A stretch of 64,000 nucleotides of DNA from Tropicibacter sp. R16_0 (GTDB lineage Bacteria > Pseudomonadota > Alphaproteobacteria > Rhodobacterales > Rhodobacteraceae), in the NCBI RefSeq assembly GCF_017743935.1, contig NZ_JAGHRE010000010.1, positions 186,001-250,000 on the forward strand. Reading direction: 5' to 3'. The position numbers and the translations under genes were made by a program. The notes beneath the pieces were generated by a model, which was not told the origin of the DNA, searched no databases, and saw only the letters and a program-made list of their open reading frames with translations. This document shows, one piece after another, positions 46,802 through 55,138 of this stretch (positions are counted from its first letter, which is position 1; each line of letters opens with the position of its first letter).

Positions 46802-47422
46802 ATGACCCGTATGTATGCCATTCTCGCCGCTGTTGTACTTGCCATCATTCTTGGAGGTGTCTGGTTGCTGACCTTGGGCGGACGATCTGGTGATCAGTTC
46901 GCGCAATGCCGATCGACGCAGATTGCAGGCGGGGCCGGGGCCATTGGTGGGCCGTTCGAGCTGTTGAATGCCAAGGGTGAGACAGTCACGGATACGGATG
47001 TCATCACGGAACCCACGCTGGTTTATTTCGGCTACACTTTCTGCCCGGACGTTTGCCCCTTTGACATGTCGCGCAACGCCGAAGCGGTGGATGTTCTGGC
47101 CGAACGTGGGCAGAGCGTGACACCGGTCTTCATCTCGATCGACCCTGACCGCGACACGCCCGAAGTTGTGGGTGATTACGCCTTTAACCTGCATGAAAAG
47201 ATGATTGGTCTCACGGGCTCACCCGCGCAGGTCAAGGCCGCTAGCCAGGCTTACAAGACGTACTACAAGGCCCAGGACAAAAGCGACGAATACTATCTCG
47301 TCGATCATTCGACCTTTACGTATCTGGTGTTGCCCGAGGTTGGATTTGTCGAGTTTTTCAAGCGTGATGAGACCCCAGAAGGCATGGCCGACAAGGTAGG
47401 CTGCTTCTTGGACGCGGTTTAA
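46802..47422 (+). CDS. senC: SCO1/SenC/PrrC copper chaperone
   Basis: The 206-residue product has an N-terminal membrane anchor (residues 5-25) and a thioredoxin-like SCO domain with the copper site YTFCPDVCPFDM (CxxxC) and the distant histidine in YLVDHSTFTYLV. It helps assemble cytochrome oxidase CuA or CuB and, in relatives, signals to RegB. ATG at 46802 has AAGGTT eight bases upstream. It lies between regB and regA. Confidence 0.95.
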   Translation: MTRMYAILAAVVLAIILGGVWLLTLGGRSGDQFAQCRSTQIAGGAGAIGGPFELLNAKGETVTDTDVITEPTLVYFGYTFCPDVCPFDMSRNAEAVDVLAERGQSVTPVFISIDPDRDTPEVVGDYAFNLHEKMIGLTGSPAQVKAASQAYKTYYKAQDKSDEYYLVDHSTFTYLVLPEVGFVEFFKRDETPEGMADKVGCFLDAV

Positions 47423-47436
47423 TCAAGCATGTGTGT

Positions 47437-47465
47437 TTGACCTTTCCACAGGTCAGGGTCATATT
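47437..47465 (+). promoter_or_regulatory. Candidate sigma70 promoter of regA
   Basis: TTGACC (47437-47442), a 17-base spacer and CATATT (47460-47465) lie 44 bases before the regA start. This suggests regA can be expressed apart from senC. Confidence 0.5.
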
Positions 47466-47508
47466 CAGCCTAGGCAAGACATAACAAGACCAACGGAAAG
47501 TTCAGAGC

Positions 47509-48063
47509 ATGGCAGATACGCAGCAGCTTGAAATCGGACCGGATAAATCCCTGTTGTTGGTGGATGATGACGAACCATTTCTGCGTCGCCTTGCCAAAGC
47601 CATGGAGAAACGCGGGTTCGAGATTGAAACTGCCTCCTCCGTCGCCGCAGGCAGCGCCATTGCCACCGCAAGACCACCGGCCTACGCCGTGGTGGATTTG
47701 CGGCTTGAAGACGGCAATGGGTTGGACGTGGTCGAGGTTCTGCGGGAAAAACGCCCGGACAGCCGTGTTGTGGTTCTGACCGGATACGGCGCGATCGCCA
47801 CCGCCGTGGCCGCGGTCAAGATCGGCGCGACCGACTACCTGTCGAAACCGGCCGATGCCACCGACATTACCAACGCCCTGTTGGCACAACCCGATGAGCT
47901 GCCTCCGCCGCCGGAAAATCCGATGAGCGCAGACCGCGTTCGCTGGGAGCACATCCAGCGGGTCTATGAGCTGTGCGATCGTAACGTTAGCGAAACGGCC
48001 CGTCGGCTAAACATGCATCGGCGCACATTGCAGCGCATACTGGCCAAACGCAGCCCACGTTAA
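47509..48063 (+). CDS. regA: Redox response regulator RegA (PrrA)
   Basis: The 184-residue response regulator has the receiver domain (LLLVDDDEPFLRRLAKAM, phosphoacceptor Asp in AVVDLRLEDGNGLDVV, VVVLTGYGAIATAV, Lys in DYLSKPADATD), the conserved four-proline linker PDELPPPPENP, and a Fis-type helix-turn-helix RVYELCDRNVSETARRLNMHRRTLQRIL (core NVSETARRLNMHRRTLQ). The length is exactly that of RegA/PrrA. Confidence 0.97.
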   Translation: MADTQQLEIGPDKSLLLVDDDEPFLRRLAKAMEKRGFEIETASSVAAGSAIATARPPAYAVVDLRLEDGNGLDVVEVLREKRPDSRVVVLTGYGAIATAVAAVKIGATDYLSKPADATDITNALLAQPDELPPPPENPMSADRVRWEHIQRVYELCDRNVSETARRLNMHRRTLQRILAKRSPR

Positions 48064-48073
48064 AAGGTTCCCC

Positions 48074-49276
48074 ATGTCGGAAGAAGAGCTGGATCCAAAC
48101 GACAACACAGTCCAGCCGATGCCCGAGGGCGGTTGGTCCGAACGTATTGTGACCCTGTCGGATGCAATAGTTGTTCCACCCGATGAAAGCGCTTTTGTTC
48201 AACCCGCGGGGGTTCTGGATCGCGATGGCGCCTATTGTCCCGAAGGTGCGCTTTGGCGCAAGTTCCGACCGCTTACTACGAAACCCGAAAAGCCTGTAAC
48301 TGCTCCAACCAAACTGTCAGGTCGATGGTTATGGGGGGGTGTTCTTTGGGCGCATTTTGGTCACTTCCTTGTCGAAAGCTCGGCCCGCCTGTGGGCACTT
48401 GATCACATCGACGGATCAATTGACGGTGTGTTGTTCATGCCCAAGCGACCCAAGGTTGGGGACGCAGTGCGCGGTTTTCAGAAGGAATTTGTGGGGCTGA
48501 TGGCGCCTGAATTGCCCATTCGCGTGGCAACAGAAGCGACCCAGGTCGAAGAGTTGATTGTTCCGGGTCAGGGGTTCGGGCTGGGTAAGATCACCGAAGG
48601 CACGCAGAAGTTCCGCAATGCAATTCACAATCGGTTTGCGCGGGATGTTGAACCCGATGGCGCGAGCAAGATTTATATCTCGCGCTCGGCTCTTGGTGTT
48701 GGCAAAGGCGGGTTGTTGGGCGAGGAGCGTTTGGAAGACCTGCTGATCAAGCAGGGGTACGATATCTTCCATCCTGAAAAATACGACCTGAAAACCCAGC
48801 TCGCCCGATACAAGGCAGCAAAACATGTGGTCGCGGCTGATGGTTCTGCCTTGCATTTGTTTGCGATGGTCGGCCGTGCCGATCAGAAGGTGGCAATGAT
48901 CTTGCGCCGTAAGGCGGGGGCAAACAACTTGCTCGCTCGCAATGTGGCCCATTTCACTGGCACAGACCCGATCATTGTCGATGCGTTGCACACGGAATGG
49001 GTGCGCTCGAGCAAAGGCAAATCCAATCGACAGTCTTTCGGAGAGCTGAACCACAAGGTCATTGGGCGCGCTTTGGCGGCGGGCGGTTTCATTGATCCAG
49101 ACGCCGAATGGGAGCCTTTGACCGACAAACAGCGCAAGCAGCTGTTTCTGGACAAAGGGTTGGGGGACACTGGTGAATTCGTGGAATCACCCGAGTACGC
49201 CCAACGCCGCATTCGCAGGATGCGTCAGGAGCGCCGCGCCCGCCGTGCTGCGCGTGAGGCGGCTCAATCCAGCTGA
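48074..49276 (+). CDS. Glycosyltransferase family 61 (DUF563) protein
   Basis: The 400-residue product shows the GT61 pattern WGGVLWAHFGHFLVESSARLWAL, KIYISRSALGVGKGGLLGEE, FHPEKYDLKTQLARYKAAKH and VVAADGSALHLFAMV. The family transfers sugars such as xylose or GlcNAc; targets in bacteria are mostly surface polysaccharides. The C-terminal tail is very basic (RMRQERRARRAAREA). It starts ten bases after regA and overlaps the converging HD gene by 13 bases. Confidence 0.85.
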   Translation: MSEEELDPNDNTVQPMPEGGWSERIVTLSDAIVVPPDESAFVQPAGVLDRDGAYCPEGALWRKFRPLTTKPEKPVTAPTKLSGRWLWGGVLWAHFGHFLVESSARLWALDHIDGSIDGVLFMPKRPKVGDAVRGFQKEFVGLMAPELPIRVATEATQVEELIVPGQGFGLGKITEGTQKFRNAIHNRFARDVEPDGASKIYISRSALGVGKGGLLGEERLEDLLIKQGYDIFHPEKYDLKTQLARYKAAKHVVAADGSALHLFAMVGRADQKVAMILRRKAGANNLLARNVAHFTGTDPIIVDALHTEWVRSSKGKSNRQSFGELNHKVIGRALAAGGFIDPDAEWEPLTDKQRKQLFLDKGLGDTGEFVESPEYAQRRIRRMRQERRARRAAREAAQSS

Positions 49277-49860
49277 GACATCAGGTCGGCGTGCCGCTTG
49301 GTGAAATCCCTTCGCACATCAACCGGGGGGCGCAAGGCGATGCTTAGCCCTTCGATCAAGGCGCGATCTGGGCGGCCAAAGAACTTGCTGGCCTCACTTT
49401 CCGAAAATCCGGCGATCTGGGTGGCTTCCATCCAGGCGCTGATGCGGTCGGCCCGTTTGATCTGACGCTTGACCGAAGCGGGGATTGTGGCAGGCAGGCC
49501 AAAGCGAATGTGAATGGCGGCGGTCAGCCGATCATCCAGTTCGCCATACCCGGATCCCACGGCTGCTTTTACTGGGGAAATCATATCGCCGATCACATAT
49601 TCGGGGGCGTCGTGCAACAGGGCTGCCAGCCGCCATTTGACAGGTGCTTTGGGGGCGATCCGGCCAAAGAGTTCTTCGACCAGCAAGGAATGTTCAGCCA
49701 CGGAATATGCAAAATCCCCAATGGTTTGGCCGTTCCAACGTGCCACAAAGGCCAACCCGTGAGCGATATCTTCGATTTCGATATCAACGGGCGTTGGGTC
49801 CAACAAATCCAGCCTGCGTCCAGATAGCATTCGCTGCCATGCTCTTGGTTGTGTTGCCAT
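49264..49860 (-). CDS. HD-domain hydrolase (YfbR-like)
   Basis: The 198-residue product has HD metal residues in FAYSVAEHSLLVEEL, ALLHDAPEYVIGDM and a later KRADRISAWMEA, as in 5'-deoxynucleotidases of the YfbR type. The substrate is likely a nucleotide but this is from family only. I chose ATG at 49860 because AGGGGCG lies upstream; the ATG at 49887 has no ribosome site. Confidence 0.82.
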   Translation of the reverse strand: MATQPRAWQRMLSGRRLDLLDPTPVDIEIEDIAHGLAFVARWNGQTIGDFAYSVAEHSLLVEELFGRIAPKAPVKWRLAALLHDAPEYVIGDMISPVKAAVGSGYGELDDRLTAAIHIRFGLPATIPASVKRQIKRADRISAWMEATQIAGFSESEASKFFGRPDRALIEGLSIALRPPVDVRRDFTKRHADLMSQLD

Positions 49861-49996
49861 GCTGCCACGCCCCTGTTTTCGTGCCATTTTTTCGCCACAA
49901 TTCGGGCGCAGCCTGAATGCATCTGATCACATGCTGCCAACGCCAAGTTGAGGTCCCGTACGTTGTAATGGGACGGCATGATCACGATATCAAGTG

Positions 49997-50038
49997 CTGA
50001 GGGGGGCGTGTTTTCTCCTCCCGGCGCGCCCCTCTCAG
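49997..50038. other. Strong hairpin in the leader of the small exported protein
   Basis: CTGAGGGGGGCG (49997-50008) and CGCCCCTCTCAG (50027-50038) pair over 12 bases with one G-U, with an 18-base loop. No U-tract follows on either strand, so it is not a standard terminator. It lies 30 bases before the next start codon. Confidence 0.55.
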
Positions 50039-50067
50039 ACTGAAACCTTTGCTGAAAGGAGCTTGTT

Positions 50068-50382
50068 ATGTTCAAGCGTCTGTTGGGATTTGCCCTTGCC
50101 TTTGGCATGGCCGCTACGGCCCCGCCTGCTTTTGCCGCCTCCTGCGGGATGCGCGACGCTCTGGTTGAGCAGCTGACCAAGAAGTATTCGGAAACGCTTA
50201 CGGTTGGTGGCTTGCAGAAAGTGAACGGCGCACAATCCGTCATGGAGATCTGGTCATCCAGCGAAACCGGGACCTATACCGTGCTGTTGACCCATGCCAA
50301 CGGAACCAGCTGTATCATCGCAGCGGGAACCGATTTCTTCCAAGCCGTGCCCAAAGTCGCGGTCGAGGGGACGAGCAGTTGA
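50068..50382 (+). CDS. Small exported protein of unknown function
   Basis: The 104-residue product has a clear Sec signal peptide (residues 1-23, GFALAFGMAATAPPAFA-A). The mature part has two cysteines (ASCGMRD and TSCIIAAG) that could form a disulfide, and a predicted alpha-beta layout with SVMEIWSSSETGTYTVLLTH. I do not recognise a named family; similar short proteins are found in Roseobacter genomes. AAAGGAGC is 6-9 bases upstream. Confidence 0.75.
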   Translation: MFKRLLGFALAFGMAATAPPAFAASCGMRDALVEQLTKKYSETLTVGGLQKVNGAQSVMEIWSSSETGTYTVLLTHANGTSCIIAAGTDFFQAVPKVAVEGTSS

Positions 50383-50432
50383 GCTGAAAACAGCCAATTT
50401 GCAGGTGATTTCGCCAGAAATAGTCCATTTGG

Positions 50433-50527
50433 CTTCACCCATTCCGGTGTGAAGGGTCATGAGCGTTGCCACTTTCATTGATGAGTGTTAGTGGCAGCAA
50501 AATGATTTAACCGGAATGGAGCATCTG
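50433..50527 (+). promoter_or_regulatory. Structured ahcY leader with possible pseudoknot over the ribosome site
   Basis: A hairpin CTTCAC/GTGAAG (50433-50438 with 50449-50454) has the 10-base loop CCATTCCGGT (50439-50448). This loop is exactly complementary to ACCGGAATGG (50510-50519), which runs into the ahcY Shine-Dalgarno GGAG (50518-50521). A second hairpin GTTGCCAC/GTGGCAGC (50465-50472 with 50491-50498) lies between. The pairing is seen; ligand control is inference. I could not match it to the SAH riboswitch consensus. Confidence 0.6.
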
Positions 50528-51916
50528 ATGGCCGGGGACTATATCGTCAAGGACATTGCGCTGGCCGAGTTTGGCCGTAAAGAATTGAACATTGCTGAAA
50601 CCGAAATGCCGGGCCTGATGTCCCTGCGTGCAGAATATGGTGAAAGCAAACCGCTGAGCGGCGCGCGCATTGTTGGCTCGCTGCACATGACCATTCAGAC
50701 AGCCGTTTTGATCGAAACCCTGGTTGCTCTGGGTGCGGACGTGCGTTGGGCATCGTGCAACATCTTCTCGACACAGGACCACGCGGCTGCTGCGATTGCG
50801 GCTGCTGACATCCCGGTCTTCGCTATCAAAGGCCAGACCCTGGAAGAGCACTGGGACTACCTCGACAAATCCTTCCTGTTCGAAGATGGTCCGAACATGA
50901 TCCTGGACGATGGCGGCGACGCAACACTGTACATCCTGCTGGGCGCACGTGCCGAAGCGGGAGAAGACATCATCGCAGTGCCGACCTCGGAAGAGGAAGA
51001 GGTGATCAAGAAGCAGATCGCCAAGCGTATGGCAGCAAGCCCCGGTTGGTTCACCAAGATGCGTGATCAGATCAAAGGCGTGTCCGAGGAAACCACCACC
51101 GGTGTGAACCGTTTGTATCAGCTGGTGAAAGAAGGCCACCTGCCGTTCCCGGCGATCAACGTCAATGACTCTGTCACCAAGTCGAAGTTCGACAACAAAT
51201 ACGGCTGCAAGGAATCGCTGGTTGACGGTATCCGCCGCGCCACCGACACCATGCTGGCCGGCAAGGTTGCTGTGGTCTGCGGTTATGGCGACGTGGGCAA
51301 AGGCTCGGCCGCTTCGCTGGCCGGTGCGGGCGCCCGTGTGAAGGTGACCGAAGTTGACCCGATCTGCGCTCTGCAGGCTGCCATGGATGGGTTCGAAGTC
51401 ACCCTGCTGGAAGACGAAGTTGCAACCGCTGATGTGTTCATCACCACCACCGGCAACAAGGACGTGATCCGCATCGAGCATATGCGCGAGATGAAGGACA
51501 TGGCCATCGTCGGCAACATCGGTCACTTCGACAACGAAATCCAGGTTGCCGCCCTGAAGAACCACAAGTGGACCAATATCAAGGAACAGGTGGACATGAT
51601 CGAGATGCCTTCGGGCAACCGTCTGATCCTGCTGTCCGAAGGCCGCCTGCTGAACCTCGGCAACGCCACCGGTCACCCATCGTTTGTGATGTCGGCCTCG
51701 TTCACCAACCAGGTGCTGGCTCAGATCGAGCTGTTCACCAAAGGTGACGAGTATAACAACGACGTCTACATCCTGCCCAAGCACCTGGACGAAAAGGTTG
51801 CACGTTTGCACCTGGATCGTATCGGTGTGAAGTTGACCAAGATGGACAACGAGCAGGCCGCTTACATTGGCGTGAAGCCCGAAGGCCCCTACAAGCCCGA
51901 GCATTATCGCTACTGA
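50528..51916 (+). CDS. ahcY: Adenosylhomocysteinase
   Basis: The 462-residue product splits S-adenosylhomocysteine to adenosine and homocysteine, keeping methylation running. It shows [20 protein letters not shown], the [16 protein letters not shown] motif, the NAD-binding [22 protein letters not shown] and the C-terminal [13 protein letters not shown] with the Lys and Tyr that reach the next subunit's NAD. I chose ATG at 50528 with GGAG six bases upstream, over ATG at 50516. In Rhodobacter ahcY also lies close to the regA region. Confidence 0.97.
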   Translation: MAGDYIVKDIALAEFGRKELNIAETEMPGLMSLRAEYGESKPLSGARIVGSLHMTIQTAVLIETLVALGADVRWASCNIFSTQDHAAAAIAAADIPVFAIKGQTLEEHWDYLDKSFLFEDGPNMILDDGGDATLYILLGARAEAGEDIIAVPTSEEEEVIKKQIAKRMAASPGWFTKMRDQIKGVSEETTTGVNRLYQLVKEGHLPFPAINVNDSVTKSKFDNKYGCKESLVDGIRRATDTMLAGKVAVVCGYGDVGKGSAASLAGAGARVKVTEVDPICALQAAMDGFEVTLLEDEVATADVFITTTGNKDVIRIEHMREMKDMAIVGNIGHFDNEIQVAALKNHKWTNIKEQVDMIEMPSGNRLILLSEGRLLNLGNATGHPSFVMSASFTNQVLAQIELFTKGDEYNNDVYILPKHLDEKVARLHLDRIGVKLTKMDNEQAAYIGVKPEGPYKPEHYRY

Positions 51917-51939
51917 TCGGCTTACCGATCTGAAACGTC

Positions 51940-51968
51940 AAAGCCGCGGAGAATTCCGCGGCTTTTTC
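51940..51968 (+). terminator. Intrinsic terminator of ahcY
   Basis: AAGCCGCGGA pairs with TCCGCGGCTT across a four-base loop (51941-51964), followed by TTTC. Confidence 0.9.
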
Positions 51969-52100
51969 TGTTCTTGCGCCCCAAATCACCCGGAATCGCT
52001 CAACTTAGGTGGTAGTCTCACGAATTCGTTACAATTGGACAGGTCCCCCAGAGCCGTGCAACGCTGATCCCACTATTCTGGAAACGCGAACAGGTGAGCC

Positions 52101-53702
52101 ATGTCTGAAAAGAAGAAAATGCTCGACCCCGATCCAAGAGTCTGGGATTTCGAGACAGAATACGAGCTGGGACAGGACAACATCAGGCCCTTTGGTCTGG
52201 ATATCCACAATCCCGTTTTTTTGATCTCCAGCATCCTTATTGCAGCGTTTGTGCTGATATCTCTCGCAAACCAAGAGGCTGCGGCGGAGTTCTTTGGATG
52301 GCTGCGGCCCTGGCTGACCAGTACGTTTGACTGGTTCCTTGTGCTGTCCGTGGATGCGATAACCCTGTTTTGCCTTGCGCTGATCCTGTTGCCGGTGGGC
52401 AAGGTACGTATCGGGGGCAAGGACGCCAAGCCTGACTATTCCTATGCTGGATGGATCGCGATGATGTTCGCGGCCGGTATTGGTATTGGTCTGTTGTTCT
52501 TTGGCGTTCTCGAGCCGGTCTATTACAACTTTGCCGAAGATGGCGGCGCACGTCCGTTGAACATCGATATCAACGAGCCGGGCAATGAATACATTGGCGT
52601 TGTAGGGACGATCCATCATTGGGGACTAGAGGGCTGGGCCGTCTATGCCGCCGTGGGCCTGTCATTGGCAATATTCTGTTACAACCTTGATTTGCCGCTG
52701 ACGCTTCGCTCTGCGTTCTACCCGATCCTTGGCGAACGAGTCTGGGGCTGGTGGGGTCATACTATCGACACACTGGCCGTGTTTGCAACGCTATTTGGTC
52801 TGACGACCTCACTCGGCCTTGGGGCGCAACAGGTTGCCGCCGGGCTGTATGAAGTCTTTGGCATCGAAACGTCCAACACGGTGGTTGTCCTGCTGATTAT
52901 CGGCATCACGTTGATTGCGCTTGGGTCCGTCCTGATGGGCATGGATGCAGGTGTGAAGCGTCTGTCCGAGATCAACATGGTCATGGCCGTGGGCCTGTTC
53001 ATCTTTGTCATCATCATGACAGGGATCGGCACGGCGATCTCGCGGTACTTCGGCGTGATGGTGGACTACGTGCAATTGATCCCGGCGTTGTCGAACCCGT
53101 TCGGGCGAGAAGACACCAGTTTCTTCCACGGCTGGACAACGTTCTACTGGGCCTGGTGGATTGCGTGGTCGCCGTTCGTCGGCATGTTCATCGCCCGTAT
53201 TTCCAAGGGCCGCACGGTGCGCGAGTTTGTGTTGTGCGCGCTGATCGCACCAACCGCGGTCTGTGCCTTGTGGATGTCCACCTTTGGCGGCGCGGCGATT
53301 GACATGCTGAACGCGGGCGGCGCCGAAGGCGTCAAGGCCACAGTGATCGATAGCTACAAGCCCGAAGGCGCGCTGTTCGGATTCCTGAAAGAGCTGCCGC
53401 TCTATTCGATCGTGGCCCCGATCTCTCTGGTTCTGATCGTGATCTTCTTTGTGACCTCGTCGGATTCCGGCTCGCTGGTGATCGATACGATCACGGCAGG
53501 CGGCAAGATGGATGCTCCGGTGGTTCAGCGTGTGTTCTGGTGCACGCTCGAAGGTCTTGTGGCGATTGCGCTGCTTCTTGGTGGCGGTTTGTCAGCCCTG
53601 CAAGGTGCAGCGGTGTCGACTGGCATTCCTTTCACATTTGTGGTGCTGATCATGTGCTACTGCCTCTGGCTGGCGCTAAAGGCCGAGCACAAGAAGCTCT
53701 GA
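52101..53702 (+). CDS. BCCT family betaine/choline/carnitine transporter
   Basis: The 533-residue product has about 12 membrane segments. The glycine-rich segment MMFAAGIGIGLLFFGVLEPV and the tryptophan-rich FYWAWWIAWSPFVGMFIARI are BCCT hallmarks for quaternary amine uptake. It ends soon after the last segment, without a long regulatory tail. The exact substrate (glycine betaine, choline, DMSP) is not decided by sequence. It is monocistronic. Confidence 0.92.
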   Translation: MSEKKKMLDPDPRVWDFETEYELGQDNIRPFGLDIHNPVFLISSILIAAFVLISLANQEAAAEFFGWLRPWLTSTFDWFLVLSVDAITLFCLALILLPVGKVRIGGKDAKPDYSYAGWIAMMFAAGIGIGLLFFGVLEPVYYNFAEDGGARPLNIDINEPGNEYIGVVGTIHHWGLEGWAVYAAVGLSLAIFCYNLDLPLTLRSAFYPILGERVWGWWGHTIDTLAVFATLFGLTTSLGLGAQQVAAGLYEVFGIETSNTVVVLLIIGITLIALGSVLMGMDAGVKRLSEINMVMAVGLFIFVIIMTGIGTAISRYFGVMVDYVQLIPALSNPFGREDTSFFHGWTTFYWAWWIAWSPFVGMFIARISKGRTVREFVLCALIAPTAVCALWMSTFGGAAIDMLNAGGAEGVKATVIDSYKPEGALFGFLKELPLYSIVAPISLVLIVIFFVTSSDSGSLVIDTITAGGKMDAPVVQRVFWCTLEGLVAIALLLGGGLSALQGAAVSTGIPFTFVVLIMCYCLWLALKAEHKKL

Positions 53703-53748
53703 CCAACAACGTGGCGCGCGGGCTCATCTCTCGCGCGCTGCAATTCGC

Positions 53749-54387
53749 CTAGGGCATCCAATCTCCACGACCTTGAGGCGTCAGGTCCAACAGGTTCCAC
53801 AGCGGCCAGATGGAATCGACGTGGCGCGGGTGCCAATCGCTAGGGGCATAGAACATCTCGGATCCCCAGAAGTGACGAATTTCGTCACCCTCTCTGACAA
53901 AGATATTCATCATCGGCAGCTGATCGCCATTCGGGCTTTGGGCAAGGTAGTCGGTTTGATAGCTGGTCCCGGCTGCCGACAACAGCGGAAGGTCTTGCCA
54001 CGCCATCTGTCCCTGCAAGGCAGACAGACGTTCGGGGTTGCTTTCAGCCACCACCGCAAAGGCCATTCGCTTGCTGATATGTCTGACCTGACCAACCATC
54101 CCATCCAAAAAGGCGGAACACATGGGACATGGCCCCGTCGCCTTGGGCCCGTACATTAGCGAATAGATCGCCAGAGTATCGTGGTCACCAAACAGTGACG
54201 AGAGGGGACGGGACGTGCCATCAAGGTCTGTGAACGCATAGTCGGTTGGGATAAGCCCGCCTTTGGGTAGGGCCCTGCGTTTGGCAGCAACGGCTTCGAT
54301 TTGGCTTCGTAGATCGACTTCGGCCTGCAAAAGAGCTGTTCGCGCGGTGCGGTAGTCCGGACTTTCATTGGGGAATTGAACTGTCAT
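53749..54387 (-). CDS. DUF899 thioredoxin-like protein
   Basis: The 212-residue product has the DUF899 pattern: PDYRTARTALLQAEVDLR, RRALPKGGLIPTDYAFTD, LMYGPKATGPCPMCSAFLDG with a CPMC site, HISKRMAFAVVAESNPERL and PMMNIFVREGDEIRHFWGSE. It is predicted to be thioredoxin-like; function is unknown. I chose ATG at 54387 with AGGGAGAG upstream. A palindromic operator lies just before it. Confidence 0.87.
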   Translation of the reverse strand: MTVQFPNESPDYRTARTALLQAEVDLRSQIEAVAAKRRALPKGGLIPTDYAFTDLDGTSRPLSSLFGDHDTLAIYSLMYGPKATGPCPMCSAFLDGMVGQVRHISKRMAFAVVAESNPERLSALQGQMAWQDLPLLSAAGTSYQTDYLAQSPNGDQLPMMNIFVREGDEIRHFWGSEMFYAPSDWHPRHVDSIWPLWNLLDLTPQGRGDWMP

Positions 54388-54403
54388 GGAATCTCTCCCT
54401 TTG

Positions 54404-54421
54404 TTTAACGTAAGTGTTAAA
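54404..54421. promoter_or_regulatory. Palindromic operator upstream of DUF899
   Basis: TTTAAC-GTAAGT-GTTAAA is a perfect inverted repeat with a 6-base spacer, 17 bases upstream of the DUF899 start. Its form suits an ArsR- or MarR-type dimer. It is not a CtrA box, since TTAA to TTAA spacing is eight. Confidence 0.55.
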
Positions 54422-54575
54422 TGATGGAGCGCCAATTGCAAGCACCTGACGGATTACGCTGTTTTGGGGGGAAGAAAGCGGTCAAAATTTCCCTTTTTGA
54501 CGCAAAACTCACCATCTAGGTTCGTCTGTGGTGATCACATCACCGTTTGGCACTCACACTCTTGGGAGAACACAC

Positions 54576-54917
54576 ATGGGCAAACGCGACGATTTGATCG
54601 CTCAATACGCTGACGATCTGAAAAACAAATGCGGCATGGATGCCGACATGGACCTGCTGACCAAAGTTACCATCGGCTGCGGTCCGGCGATCTATGATGC
54701 GGATGCGTCGACGGTTGCAGCGACTCAGGAAAGCGAGTTGGAAACGGTCAAGAACAACTTTCTGATCAAGAAGCTTGGCCTGGCGGATGGGCCCGAACTG
54801 ATGGAAGCGATCAACAAAGTGATCGAGACCTATGGCAAATCCGAACGCAACAAGTATCGCGCCGTTGTCTACTACATGCTGACCAAGCATTTCGGCAAAG
54901 AAGCTATCTACGGCTGA
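54576..54917 (+). CDS. DUF2853 family protein
   Basis: The 113-residue soluble, helical protein (KRDDLIAQYADDLKNKCGMD, KKLGLADGPELMEAINKVIE, KYRAVVYYMLTKHFGKE) matches the DUF2853 family found in marine alphaproteobacteria and bacteroidetes. Function is unknown. The ATG at 54576 has GGGAGA seven bases upstream. Confidence 0.87.
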   Translation: MGKRDDLIAQYADDLKNKCGMDADMDLLTKVTIGCGPAIYDADASTVAATQESELETVKNNFLIKKLGLADGPELMEAINKVIETYGKSERNKYRAVVYYMLTKHFGKEAIYG

Positions 54918-54943
54918 CCCCGTAAGTCTCTCGGTTTTTTGAG

Positions 54944-54975
54944 CGCCCGCAAATTGCGGGCGTTTCGCATTTTAG
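54944..54975 (+). terminator. Terminator of the DUF2853 gene
   Basis: CGCCCGC (54944-54950) pairs with GCGGGCG (54956-54962), followed by TTTCGCATTTT. The interrupted T-tract makes it moderate. Confidence 0.65.
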
Positions 54976-54997
54976 ACGTATCTTCAAAGCTTTGCAT

Positions 54998-55026
54998 TTG
55001 AACGAAGCCATGGCTTGGGTCATAAA
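54998..55026 (+). promoter_or_regulatory. Candidate promoter of the 55-kb small RNA
   Basis: TTGAAC (54998-55003), a 17-base spacer and CATAAA (55021-55026). It matches four of six bases in each hexamer of the sigma70 consensus and would start RNA near 55033. Confidence 0.4.
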
Positions 55027-55032
55027 GAATAC

Positions 55033-55138
55033 ATCCAGACCAGGACGGTCAGGACCTCGGATTTCATACGCGTGTGGTGACTTGGGAGCACGCGGGGTGG
55101 GGGAGGGTTCTGTACCGTCGGAACTCTCCCCGTTTTTT
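55033..55138 (+). ncRNA. Candidate small RNA with strong terminator
   Basis: About 106 bases downstream of the candidate promoter contain three hairpins and no convincing ORF: GACC/GGTC near 55038-55050, CGCGTG/CACGCG (55069-55074 with 55089-55094), and a terminal stem GGGGAGGGTTC/GAAC-TCTCCCC (55100-55110 with 55121-55131) followed by G and six T. The upstream gene has its own terminator at 54944, so this stop has no known client. I could not match it to 4.5S or 6S RNA. Confidence 0.5.
55100..55138 (+). terminator. Strong intrinsic terminator with no upstream gene of its own
   Basis: An 11-base stem with one G-U pair (55100-55110 with 55121-55131), then TTTTTT ending at 55138. It abuts the stop codon of the converging DUF1761 gene. 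Confidence 0.9.

Noticed and set aside
50433-50527. Known SAH riboswitch
   Set aside because: The conserved GAGGAGCGCUGC-type core is not present, so I report only a structured leader and not a named class.
50507-51904. Long antisense ORF opposite ahcY
   Set aside because: It mirrors ahcY almost end to end in the complementary frame, has no ribosome site and a His/Gly-rich composition typical of shadows of high-GC genes.
55033-55138. 4.5S (SRP) or 6S RNA
   Set aside because: The CCAGG..GGTCAGG stretch is faintly like SRP RNA, but the GGAAGGAAGCA core is absent and the length is too short for 6S.
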